A stretch of DNA of 45,442 nucleotides from Paenibacillus alginolyticus DSM 5050 = NBRC 15375. GTDB lineage: Bacteria; Bacillota; Bacilli; Paenibacillales; NBRC-103111. Where the stretch lies: positions 172,379-217,820 of the forward strand of contig NZ_KE383948.1 of assembly GCF_000422905.1 (NCBI RefSeq), read 5' to 3'. Both the position numbers and the translations under genes were made by a program. The notes under the pieces are model-generated. The model saw nothing but the letters and a program-made list of their open reading frames with translations. It made no database searches and was not told where the DNA came from. The first letter of the stretch is position 1. The number at the start of each line of letters is the position of its first letter. This document shows, in pieces, positions 24,624 through 32,998 of the stretch.

Positions 24624-27600
24624 CTAAAAAAATGTCCAAGACGAAGACCATTTTAGAAAATGGCTGACGTAGTTTTTATTGACGACCGCACCAGATAACA
24701 CCGGATAAAACATGATAAACATGAGAAGCACTGTGCCCAAATACATATAGATCCATTTTGCTCGAAGCTTCAAATGTTCATGGGCATATTTAATGACGTA
24801 AGTGATACATAGGATCATGAAAGGAACGGTCGCGAAAAAGTGGTAAATAAATGTAAGCCGAGGTACGCCAACCCATGGCACATATTCCGCCGCTAGTCCG
24901 ATAAGGACAACCATCATCCACTTTTCTTTCGTTTTCACGCAAATATAGAAGGCTGCAAAAACGGCCAAGATGCCAGGCCACCAAATGGCCGGATTCCCCA
25001 TAGCGACAATGCTGGAAACTTGGTCAGGTGAGAGCGAAACCTGCCCATAGTACCAAATCGGTTTTCGAATAATAGGCCATTCCCACCATGAGGAGGCAAA
25101 AGGATGAGTAGCTACAAGGTGACTGTGGTAGTTGTACATAAATTTTTGGAAAGAGAGTACAGCCGATAAGTCGTGTCCCGGTCCGGGAACGCGTAGAAAG
25201 GGAATATAGCTTAACGTGTAAATGACAACCGGAACAAGAGCGAACATGACGAATGCCGTACAGATTATTTTCCATAATAAGGGAGGGAAACTGTGAGCGA
25301 GAGTTTGCGTTTGACGAATAGCTGATGTGTTCGATTTATGTTTGGCTTGTGTTGTTAGAAGAAGTGTTGTATGTCGGTATTCTTTATATTTTTCATATAA
25401 AACTAAGCCTAGAATAACAGCCAAACCAGCACCGGCGTAGAGGTCAATCCATTTACAAGCAGCGCCGATACCAAAAAATAACCCCGATAAGCTAAGCGAG
25501 ATCAATGCAGTTTTGAGAGGAGCTCGGCTGAGGCTGAGCACGTAATATTTGTACATAAAGTAGTACATCATCATAATGAAAAATACGCCGTAAACATCAA
25601 TGGTAGCAATCCTTGTCTGAGTAAAATGCATAAAATCACAGGCTAGCAAAAAAGCGGCAATAAACCCGTATTCGGATTTTCCAAACAATTTTTTAGCGAA
25701 CAGATACATAAGGGGGATCATCGCGATACCAAACAGCGTGCCCACAATTCTCCATCCGAACGGATTCATGCCAAACATGGCGATACCCATGGATATTAGC
25801 ACTTTTCCCAGCGGCGGGTGGGTCGTTTCGTAAGGCTCCATGCTGTGTAAATGCTCGAAGGCTGTTCTGGCGTGATAAATTTCATCAAAATACATGCTGT
25901 TCATAAACGAAGGTTGGCGCGGAACGGTACCGGGTTCGTTAAATAGGTTTTGTGCCTGTGCCAAAGAATCATTGCCCATGTTCAAGGGAATCTGTTTGGT
26001 AATAAGGATGGGTTCCTTCTCCAGATCGTTCATAAATGCAAGCTCATAAAGAGACGCACCAGGTTTAACTACGGTAATCTTAGCAAATTGCGCAGAGAAA
26101 GAGACAGGGGACTGCTTCCACTGAAAAACGGTTCCCCCGTTCAAGGAAATGGTGGTCACAGGTCTCCATTGAATGGAATCGTTCGACTGTTCGATTTGAA
26201 AATCGCCATCTCCGATACCGCCATACCACATGACGCGATTGATGGATGCGATGTGATTGAAGTCTACGTAGAAGCTTTCCTGGGCTAGCTTTGGCTTCCA
26301 ATCCTTTTGTGGAGCGCTGAATGAGCCGAGCTGATACAGTGCAATGGCGGCGTAGAGCAGCGTCAACACGGTCATGGCAGTTTTATCTTTTTTGGTAAGT
26401 TTGGTGAGCATTTTCATTGGCGTAGAGGTTTGCTTTTGCAGCTCAGTATGCTTGGACACTGATTTAGTGAGTCTGTTCTCCTGTTGATCTGATTTTCTAG
26501 ATTTAAAGAGCTGAACGTTGTTTCTGATATAAATCTCCCATCCTACATAAATGGCATAAACAGCTAGAATCACATGGCATAGGGACACAATTTTCATGAA
26601 AATATCAGGGCCACTCGTGAAATACTGCTGGTCCAAGCTATATTTGAATATATAAGCTACGTTGGCAAATTGGGTGAAGCTTAGCGAAATGAACAAATAT
26701 AGGATTCTTTTATCTTTTATGCTTAAATAACTAATCAGAGAAAGCAGAACGACAGGATACCCATATCTCTCGTGCATACCGGTTTTGAATACGAAAACGA
26801 GCAAACAGATGAGAAATGCTGAATAGTAAAATCTCGAATTGTCCCGACTCTTGAAAAACAAAAATGCGGTAATAGCTACAATAGCGACTACAATAATATT
26901 TCCCCAGGTGCTCATACTCATAAAAAGCCACTTCGTAGAGGCTGGCGAGCCGTTGAAGCCGAATAGGGTATACAGGTTAGCCGCATTCAAAGATGCGTAA
27001 GGATAACTTAGAAACATGGATTTATACAGATCCAGAATCCAATACCATGGTTTGTGAAGAGAGAAGGGTAGCACACCAAGGACAAAAACAACTGCACTCA
27101 TGGCAAGGGAAGAAACCCACGTTTTCACATTTTTTTGTGTTATTAATGGATACAGCAGCAGCGGGGTGAAAATAATCGCCTGTGGTTTGATCAGGAAGGC
27201 TAGGGCCAGCAGCCCGGCAGCTTTTGGAACTTTTTGATCGGTAAGTGCCGTAATCATGAAGAAAATTACAAGCGTATAGACGGAATCAATTTGCCCCCAA
27301 ACCGTAGAGTTCAGATAGATAGCAGGGTTTAGGAGGTATAGGAAAGCAAATAGGGCGGAAACTTGATGGTTCATGTGCTTTTTGGCTAGTCCATAAATCA
27401 AATACGAAGTGAGAAGATCAGCAATGATAGCAGGGAGTTTGATCAAAATGGTGGCCGCCGCCGATTGATAATTCAGAGAGAAAATCTGCTTAATCGCCCC
27501 GATCACATAGAGGATATAAATGTAGCCGGGAGGATAATCGACAAACATTTGATCATTGTAAAAACCGGGCAACCCTGCCGAGAAAGCATGGTCGGACCAA

Positions 27601-28448
27601 GCACTGAAATCGATGAAATCGATAGGATGCCCTTGAATGAGCGGGGCACCAATCGTTCTAAGGACAAAGCCTGCAAACATAAGCAGTCCAATATAGGTGG
27701 GAGCAATGTTCTTTGGATCTGTAAGTTTACTGTTGTGATCAGGCGCTTTTGCTACCATCCGAATGCAAATGATGACATACAAGAGAGAAAATACTAGGGT
27801 GAATATGAAAAAACCTGTATGAGAGCTCGTGGTGGCATGATTAGTAACGGAAGTGTGCTGATCGTCAGGAGAAACGGAAAAGACTTGTACCCCAGCTGGA
27901 ACAGCAGCCACTTCTTCCATTGAAAAATCATCGAAATCAGCTGTACCTGTATTCAAACTTCCATACCCTCCGAGGCGCACAGCTACGACAATCTCCTTCT
28001 GGTTGGCACTTGTTTTTCCATAAAAATCGACTAGTTCCCATTTCCCGTTCGTATCCTTGATGTCCCGGGACATGGAACCAACGCCAAGCACTGAAATGTT
28101 AGCGCCAGTCTTATCGGATCCGATACTGCTTGCCCTTACCCAACTGGAGAGCTTATAGATGGCGCCGGATTTCACTTGCACACGCTGGATCCATCTAGCG
28201 TCATTAGGTTGACTATTATGAATACGCAAAAAGTGATTGCCTGCATGTGCCTGGCCGCTTTCCAATGTAAAAGTGCTCACATCAGAACTTTGCTGATACG
28301 CGTCTTGCGTCCATCCGGTTGGCCTATTTGATTCCGCAGATTCAAATGAACCGTTCGTTAGTTCAACGCCATTCTCATATGAGTGCGCTTTCAAACTGGG
28401 GATTAACAAAACTAAAAATAAACAAAACAGTGCCAAGCTTTTCTTCAT
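24624..28448 (-). CDS. Giant dual GT-C glycosyltransferase: GT87-like plus PMT/GT39-like
   Basis: 1274 aa, with two complete-looking GT-C modules in one chain. A signal peptide (~22 aa) leads to a CBM4/9-like domain (~25-185; NGSFESAE, DFDDFSM). The first GT-C module (~210-650) has the acidic loop HPIDFIDFSAWSD near residue 277, VDYPPGY, WGQIDS and GMHERYGYP near 560, as in GT87/PIG-M-like mannosyltransferases. A hydrophilic region with a discoidin-like stretch (~720-815) joins it to a PMT module (~845-1274). That module has the catalytic-loop pair Asp855-Glu856 in FDEIYHA, then THPPLGK, the hallmark of protein O-mannosyltransferases. Both use polyprenyl-phosphate sugars and act outside the membrane. 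The acceptor is unknown. It is transcribed divergently from a GH87 gene. Confidence 0.85.
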   Translation of the reverse strand: MKKSLALFCLFLVLLIPSLKAHSYENGVELTNGSFESAESNRPTGWTQDAYQQSSDVSTFTLESGQAHAGNHFLRIHNSQPNDARWIQRVQVKSGAIYKLSSWVRASSIGSDKTGANISVLGVGSMSRDIKDTNGKWELVDFYGKTSANQKEIVVAVRLGGYGSLNTGTADFDDFSMEEVAAVPAGVQVFSVSPDDQHTSVTNHATTSSHTGFFIFTLVFSLLYVIICIRMVAKAPDHNSKLTDPKNIAPTYIGLLMFAGFVLRTIGAPLIQGHPIDFIDFSAWSDHAFSAGLPGFYNDQMFVDYPPGYIYILYVIGAIKQIFSLNYQSAAATILIKLPAIIADLLTSYLIYGLAKKHMNHQVSALFAFLYLLNPAIYLNSTVWGQIDSVYTLVIFFMITALTDQKVPKAAGLLALAFLIKPQAIIFTPLLLYPLITQKNVKTWVSSLAMSAVVFVLGVLPFSLHKPWYWILDLYKSMFLSYPYASLNAANLYTLFGFNGSPASTKWLFMSMSTWGNIIVVAIVAITAFLFFKSRDNSRFYYSAFLICLLVFVFKTGMHERYGYPVVLLSLISYLSIKDKRILYLFISLSFTQFANVAYIFKYSLDQQYFTSGPDIFMKIVSLCHVILAVYAIYVGWEIYIRNNVQLFKSRKSDQQENRLTKSVSKHTELQKQTSTPMKMLTKLTKKDKTAMTVLTLLYAAIALYQLGSFSAPQKDWKPKLAQESFYVDFNHIASINRVMWYGGIGDGDFQIEQSNDSIQWRPVTTISLNGGTVFQWKQSPVSFSAQFAKITVVKPGASLYELAFMNDLEKEPILITKQIPLNMGNDSLAQAQNLFNEPGTVPRQPSFMNSMYFDEIYHARTAFEHLHSMEPYETTHPPLGKVLISMGIAMFGMNPFGWRIVGTLFGIAMIPLMYLFAKKLFGKSEYGFIAAFLLACDFMHFTQTRIATIDVYGVFFIMMMYYFMYKYYVLSLSRAPLKTALISLSLSGLFFGIGAACKWIDLYAGAGLAVILGLVLYEKYKEYRHTTLLLTTQAKHKSNTSAIRQTQTLAHSFPPLLWKIICTAFVMFALVPVVIYTLSYIPFLRVPGPGHDLSAVLSFQKFMYNYHSHLVATHPFASSWWEWPIIRKPIWYYGQVSLSPDQVSSIVAMGNPAIWWPGILAVFAAFYICVKTKEKWMMVVLIGLAAEYVPWVGVPRLTFIYHFFATVPFMILCITYVIKYAHEHLKLRAKWIYMYLGTVLLMFIMFYPVLSGAVVNKNYVSHFLKWSSSWTFF

Positions 28449-28478
28449 AAATCACCTGCCAGTTTATGTATATTACCT

Positions 28479-28488
28479 ATACGCGTAT
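28479..28488. promoter_or_regulatory. Perfect palindrome at the GT-C gene promoter
   Basis: ATACGCGTAT, overlapping the edge of the minus-strand -10 box and the predicted +1. Its location suits a repressor site. No regulator can be named. Confidence 0.4.
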
Positions 28489-28515
28489 TATCTTGGACGA
28501 AACCAATAAAGTCAA
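28487..28515 (-). promoter_or_regulatory. Promoter of the dual GT-C gene
   Basis: On the minus strand TTGACT (plus coordinates 28510-28515), a 17-bp spacer and GATAAT (28487-28492), about 40 bp before the start codon. AGGTGAT serves as the ribosome-binding site. Confidence 0.7.
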
Positions 28516-28572
28516 TCAACTTTTTAAACGCAAACTAATTAGAATTAGACATGTTAATCGTAATAATGCTCA

Positions 28573-28601
28573 TCGGAAATAATTAACAACTTAGCTATAA
28601 T
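28573..28601 (+). promoter_or_regulatory. Candidate promoter of the first GH87 gene
   Basis: A perfect TATAAT at 28596-28601 with a poor -35 (TCGGAA at 28573-28578, 17-bp spacer). The leader would be about 145 nt. A second possible -35 (TTGACT, 28662-28667) lacks a good -10. Confidence 0.35.
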
Positions 28602-28677
28602 TTATGAGTAAGACTTTTCAAACTTTGAGTTTAATAAGTCGGGAGGTGCTTGTAAAGACGTTTGACTTTTACATCTT

Positions 28678-28691
28678 TGAAAGCGCATACG
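28678..28691. promoter_or_regulatory. cre-like site upstream of the first GH87 gene
   Basis: TGAAAGCGCATACG matches the CcpA consensus TGNAANCGNWWNCA at every fixed position except the last. It lies 60 bp before the start codon. Catabolite repression of a secreted glucanase would be normal; binding is inference. Confidence 0.5.
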
Positions 28692-28751
28692 TTTTAGAGG
28701 GAATCCATTAGAAGTATGGAATTCAAGTATTTTCAGACTAGGAGGATGATT

Positions 28752-31700
28752 ATGTCTGCAAAAAGATATTCTTTTAAAAGAAATCCATTCATAAGTTGTT
28801 TGCTGGTTATTGCTTTAATCATCACACAGTTTTCATTCTTTCCTTCAATTTCATCAGCGGCAACGAATTTGGCATTGGGAAAAGCGGTTACGGCAAGCGG
28901 TCATAACGACGTTTACATAGAAACCAACGTGAATGACGGCAATCAAGCAACGTACTGGGAAAGTATCAATAATGCCTTTCCGCAATGGGTTCGGGTTGAT
29001 CTTGGCAGCACAAGCACGGTAAATCAAGTGGTGCTTAAGCTTCCAGCAGGCTGGGGAGCAAGAACGCAATCCTTGTCGGTACTGGGAAGCACAGACGATG
29101 TAAACTATAGCACAGTGGCGGCATCTGCTTCTTACACGTTTGATCCAGCTAGCTCCAATACGGTCACGATTAATTTCACAGGTACCAGCGCAAGGTATGT
29201 CAAATTGAATATTACTTCTAACAGCGGATGGGCAGCTGGACAATTATCAGAGTTTGAAGTATATGGAACTACAACACCGTCTCCAACACCAACACCGACG
29301 CCAACGCCAACACGGGCTGGAACTTATGAAGCGGAAGCAGCAGTGTTGTCTGGCGGTGCAAAAGTCAATACAGATCATACCGGCTACACTGGGACTGGAT
29401 TTGTTGATGGCTATTGGAACCAAGGAGCTATGACACAGTTTAATGTCAACGCAGCTACTGCGGGGAACTATAATGTAACCTTGAAATATGGAAATGCAAA
29501 TGGCGGAACTCAAACTCTAAGTATATTTGTCAATGGAACTAAGATTAAACAAACCTCACTAGCCAGTTTGCCGAATTGGGATACTTGGTCCACCCAAAGT
29601 GAGACATTGGCATTAAATGCCGGTAACAATACCATTGCCTACAAATATGACACGACCGATCTAGGCGTTGTTAATTTGGACAACATTACGGTGGTCGGTA
29701 CGGGCCCGACACCAACACCAACACCAACACCAACACCAACACCAACACCGACACCAACACCAACACCAACACCAACACCAACACCAACACCGACACCAAC
29801 ACCAACACCAACACCAACACCAACACCAGGTCCTAATTCAAATTTAGCCTTAGGTAAACCCATCGCAGCCTCATCCTCCGTGTTCACTTTTGTACAAGGA
29901 AATGCGAACGACGGCAGTGTTACGACTTATTGGGAAGGCAGCGGCAATCCGAATACCTTAACTGTCAGCTTGGGAGCCAATGCCAATACAACATCGATTG
30001 TGTTGAAATTGAACCCTGACCCTGTATGGGCTGCACGAACTCAGACCATTGAGGTGCTTGGACATAATCAAAACACGTCAAACTTTTCAAGTTTAATCCC
30101 AGCAACCGTATATACATTCAACCCTGCTTCGGGAAATACGGTAACTATTCCTTTAACAGCTACGGTTAGCGACGTCCAGCTTAAAATCACCACAAACTCC
30201 GGTTCTGGGGGCGGACAGATTGCTGAGTTCGAAGTGTATGGTTCAGCTGCGCCAAATCCGGACTTAACGATTACGGGAATGTCATCTTCTCCGGCTTCAC
30301 CCATTGAGACCGATGCCATTACGTTAAACGCTACGGTGAAAAATATGGGAACAGCTCCATCTGGAGCTACAACCGTTAATTTCTATGTGGGAACCACGCT
30401 GGCTGGTTCAGCTTCAGTCGGCGCATTAGCGGCGGGAAGCTCAGTTACGGTTTCCAAAACTATCGGTGCACTAAATGCTGGAACCTATACGATCAGTTCA
30501 AAGGTTGATGAAGCTAATGCAGTCATCGAACAAAATGAAATGAATAATAGCTTCTCGAATCCAACATCACTGGTTGTCGGTCAAGTGGCAAGCTCTGATT
30601 TGATCGCATCATCGGTTAGTTGGACGCCGAGCAATCCATCTGCCGGAAATGTCGTAAGCTACTCCGTTTCCATTAAGAATCAAGGTACTGTTGCTTCTGC
30701 AAGTGGAGCCCATTCGGTAACACTGACGCTTACCGATGCTGCTACTAATGCGGTTGTGAAGACATTGACCGCTTCCTACTCGGGTACGATTGCTAGCGGA
30801 GCTGCAACCAGCCCTATTCAAATGGGCACCTGGATCGCTGTGAACGGTAAATACAATTTGAAGACAGATGTGGCTGTCGATGCTAATGAGCTTGCAGTGA
30901 AGCAGACCAACAACATCACGACACAATCCTTCTTCGTTGGTCGCGGTGCAAACATGCCTTATGATATGTATGAAGCTGAAGATGGAGTGGTTGGCGGCGG
31001 TGCTGCTGTCATAGGTCCAAACAGAACGATCGGTGACTTAGCCGGTGAAGCTTCCGGAAGAAAAGCGGTTACTCTGAATACAACAGGCAGCTATGTTGAA
31101 TTCACGACAAAAGCAAGCACCAATACCCTCGTTACCCGATTCTCAATACCGGATGCGGCTGGAGGAGATGGAATAACGAATACGCTAGATATTTATGTCA
31201 ATGGCGTCTTCACCAAAGCGATTACCCTTACTTCCAAATATGCGTGGTTGTATGGTTCGGAGACGTCTCCCGGCAATTCGCCTAGTTCAGGTTCTCCACG
31301 TCATATTTACGATGAAGCCAACATCATGTTTGATTCAACTATCCCAGCAGGAAGCACGATCAGACTCCAGAAGGATGCTGCCAATACGACAACGTATGCC
31401 ATCGATTTTGTCAGTCTTGAGCAAGTCGCTCCTATTGCTAACCCTGATCCTGCAAAATATGTGACTCCATCAGGCTTTACGCAACAAGCTGTACAGAGTG
31501 CTCTTGATCAGGTTCGCATGGATACGACAGGCACCCTTGTTGGTGTTTATCTGCCAGCAGGAAATTACGATACTTCCAACAAATTTCAGGTATACGGCAA
31601 AGCGATAAAAATTATCGGTGCCGGACCTTGGTACACGCGTTTTATAGCTCCGGCAAGCCAGTCAAATACAGACATTGGGTTCACGGCTAGCTCAACAGCT

Positions 31701-32624
31701 AATGGCTCCACGTTTGCAAACTTTGCTTACTTTGGCAATTACACATCCCGTATTGATGGTCCGGGAAAAGTCTTTGACTTCGCCAACGTTTCAAACATTC
31801 TCATCGACAATATATGGGTTGAACACCAGGTTTGTATGTATTGGGGTGTAAACACAGACTACATGACAATTAAGAATTCAAGAATTCGCGATACCTTTGC
31901 CGACGGCATAAATATGACGAATGGCAGTACCAACAACTTGGTCAGTAACAATGAAGCCCGTGCGACGGGTGATGACAGTTTTGCCTTGTTCTCGGCTATT
32001 GATGCCGGAGGAGCTGATGAGAGAGATAATATTTTTGAAAATCTCACATCCATTCTGACATGGCGTGCTGCAGGAATTGCAGTTTATGGCGGATATGCCA
32101 ATACGTTCCGGAACATCTATATTGCCGATACTTTGTGTTATTCCGGCATCACGATCAGTTCTCTTGACTTTGGTTATCCAATGAACGGATTTGGCGCTTC
32201 GCCGACAACAAACTTGCAAAATATCTCGATCGTACGTGCTGGCGGGCATTTCTGGGGTGCTCAAACTTTCCCTGGTATCTGGGTCTTCTCAGCTTCTAAG
32301 GTATTCCAAGGAATACGAGTTAGTGATGTTGATATCATTGATCCTACCTACAGCGGAATCATGTTCCAAACGAACTACAGCGGAGGCAGTCCGCAAAATC
32401 CAATAACGGATACCATCTTTACAAATATAACGATTTCAGGCGCTCAAAAAAGCGGGGACGCTTTCGATGCTAAATCAGGGGTTGGAATTTGGGCAAATGA
32501 ATTACCTGAACCTGGTCAAGGGCCTGCTGTGGGTTCCGTGACGTTCAATAACCTGAAATTTATCAACAATGTCACAAACATTAAGAATACAACTTCAACT
32601 TTTACGATCGCCGTGAATCCGTAA
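28752..32624 (+). CDS. Secreted GH87 alpha-1,3-glucanase, multidomain
   Basis: Hydrolyses alpha-1,3-glucan (fungal wall glucan or mutan). Order in 1290 aa: signal peptide (~1-37); discoidin 1 (~38-172); short Thr-Pro linker; CBM6/35 (~190-313, YEAEAAV); (Pro-Thr)20 linker (319-359); discoidin 2 (~363-500); two CARDB domains (~501-605, ~613-715); a CBM35-like UCD domain (~735-895); GH87 beta-helix (~903-1290). Asp1051 in FADGIN and Asp1074-Asp1075 in TGDDSF have spacings of 23 and 24, the same as the catalytic Asp triad reported for Bacillus circulans KA-304 Agl-KA (1067/1090/1091, from memory). Agl-KA also has DS1-CBM6-TP-linker-DS2-UCD-Cat; the CARDB pair is extra here. GGAGG is six bases before ATG 28752, so the open frame from 28716 is not used. 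Confidence 0.9.
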   Translation: MSAKRYSFKRNPFISCLLVIALIITQFSFFPSISSAATNLALGKAVTASGHNDVYIETNVNDGNQATYWESINNAFPQWVRVDLGSTSTVNQVVLKLPAGWGARTQSLSVLGSTDDVNYSTVAASASYTFDPASSNTVTINFTGTSARYVKLNITSNSGWAAGQLSEFEVYGTTTPSPTPTPTPTPTRAGTYEAEAAVLSGGAKVNTDHTGYTGTGFVDGYWNQGAMTQFNVNAATAGNYNVTLKYGNANGGTQTLSIFVNGTKIKQTSLASLPNWDTWSTQSETLALNAGNNTIAYKYDTTDLGVVNLDNITVVGTGPTPTPTPTPTPTPTPTPTPTPTPTPTPTPTPTPTPTPTPTPGPNSNLALGKPIAASSSVFTFVQGNANDGSVTTYWEGSGNPNTLTVSLGANANTTSIVLKLNPDPVWAARTQTIEVLGHNQNTSNFSSLIPATVYTFNPASGNTVTIPLTATVSDVQLKITTNSGSGGGQIAEFEVYGSAAPNPDLTITGMSSSPASPIETDAITLNATVKNMGTAPSGATTVNFYVGTTLAGSASVGALAAGSSVTVSKTIGALNAGTYTISSKVDEANAVIEQNEMNNSFSNPTSLVVGQVASSDLIASSVSWTPSNPSAGNVVSYSVSIKNQGTVASASGAHSVTLTLTDAATNAVVKTLTASYSGTIASGAATSPIQMGTWIAVNGKYNLKTDVAVDANELAVKQTNNITTQSFFVGRGANMPYDMYEAEDGVVGGGAAVIGPNRTIGDLAGEASGRKAVTLNTTGSYVEFTTKASTNTLVTRFSIPDAAGGDGITNTLDIYVNGVFTKAITLTSKYAWLYGSETSPGNSPSSGSPRHIYDEANIMFDSTIPAGSTIRLQKDAANTTTYAIDFVSLEQVAPIANPDPAKYVTPSGFTQQAVQSALDQVRMDTTGTLVGVYLPAGNYDTSNKFQVYGKAIKIIGAGPWYTRFIAPASQSNTDIGFTASSTANGSTFANFAYFGNYTSRIDGPGKVFDFANVSNILIDNIWVEHQVCMYWGVNTDYMTIKNSRIRDTFADGINMTNGSTNNLVSNNEARATGDDSFALFSAIDAGGADERDNIFENLTSILTWRAAGIAVYGGYANTFRNIYIADTLCYSGITISSLDFGYPMNGFGASPTTNLQNISIVRAGGHFWGAQTFPGIWVFSASKVFQGIRVSDVDIIDPTYSGIMFQTNYSGGSPQNPITDTIFTNITISGAQKSGDAFDAKSGVGIWANELPEPGQGPAVGSVTFNNLKFINNVTNIKNTTSTFTIAVNP
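29706..29828 (+). repeat. In-frame CCAACA hexanucleotide tract
   Basis: About twenty hexamer units, mostly CCAACA with three CCGACA variants, encoding (Pro-Thr)20. Because the unit is six bases, slippage would change linker length without a frameshift. Confidence 0.92.
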
Positions 32625-32663
32625 TATTCGAATTCGTTTTTTGCATAATCGCTAAAACGCAGA

Positions 32664-32692
32664 AGGGCCGCTTCAAAATAGCGGCTCTTTTT
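32664..32692 (+). terminator. Rho-independent terminator of the first GH87 gene
   Basis: AGGGCCGCT, a 7-base loop, AGCGGCTCT (nine pairs, one G-U), then a T-run. It lies 40 bp after the stop codon. Confidence 0.87.
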
Positions 32693-32998
32693 GTGCGCTT
32701 TATAGTTACTATTAACCCAAAACTATACCTGCGGATCTGTGCATGCAAAAATTCAAGTATATTACACATGATTATCGTCATATTGCACATTGTTCATAAG
32801 TAAGCGTATTCATATACTTTATACAGCATAGTAATGACGTCCTTCATATTAACATTTCTGCTTAATTTTAAAAGAGAAAAGGTGGTGAAAACCCTCGATA
32901 GGATTTGCGTAGAAGAATATGTATACAGGTTCAACTCATTCGAAGCCAGGTTGATGGAAATAGCTTTGCAATCAATCCATTTGGAGGTATAAACCGGA
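32693..32998. other. Leader and promoter region of the second GH87 gene
   Basis: About 300 bp without a convincing gene. It holds the promoter at 32790-32818 and a leader of ~175 nt. The leader contains weak inverted repeats (TCAAC/GTTGA near 32930-32953, and ATGGA/TCCAT ending just before the GGAGGT ribosome-binding site). I do not recognise a riboswitch in it. Confidence 0.5.
32790..32818 (+). promoter_or_regulatory. Promoter of the second GH87 gene
   Basis: TTGTTC at 32790-32795, a 17-bp spacer and TATACT at 32813-32818. It is the best match in the gap after the preceding terminator. Confidence 0.5.

Noticed and set aside
28662..28691. TTGACT as the main promoter of the first GH87 gene
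   Set aside because: No acceptable -10 box lies 16-18 bp downstream; the TATAAT at 28596 is better despite its poor -35.
29639..29887. Minus-strand frame with a long Gly-Val repeat
   Set aside because: It is the antisense shadow of the Thr-Pro linker tract.
31458..32624. Pectate lyase assignment for the beta-helix
   Set aside because: The Asp pattern and the whole domain order fit GH87 alpha-1,3-glucanase better.
32819..32998. Cyclic-di-GMP riboswitch in the leader of the second GH87 gene
   Set aside because: The conserved core bases of GEMM-type riboswitches are not present and only weak helices form.
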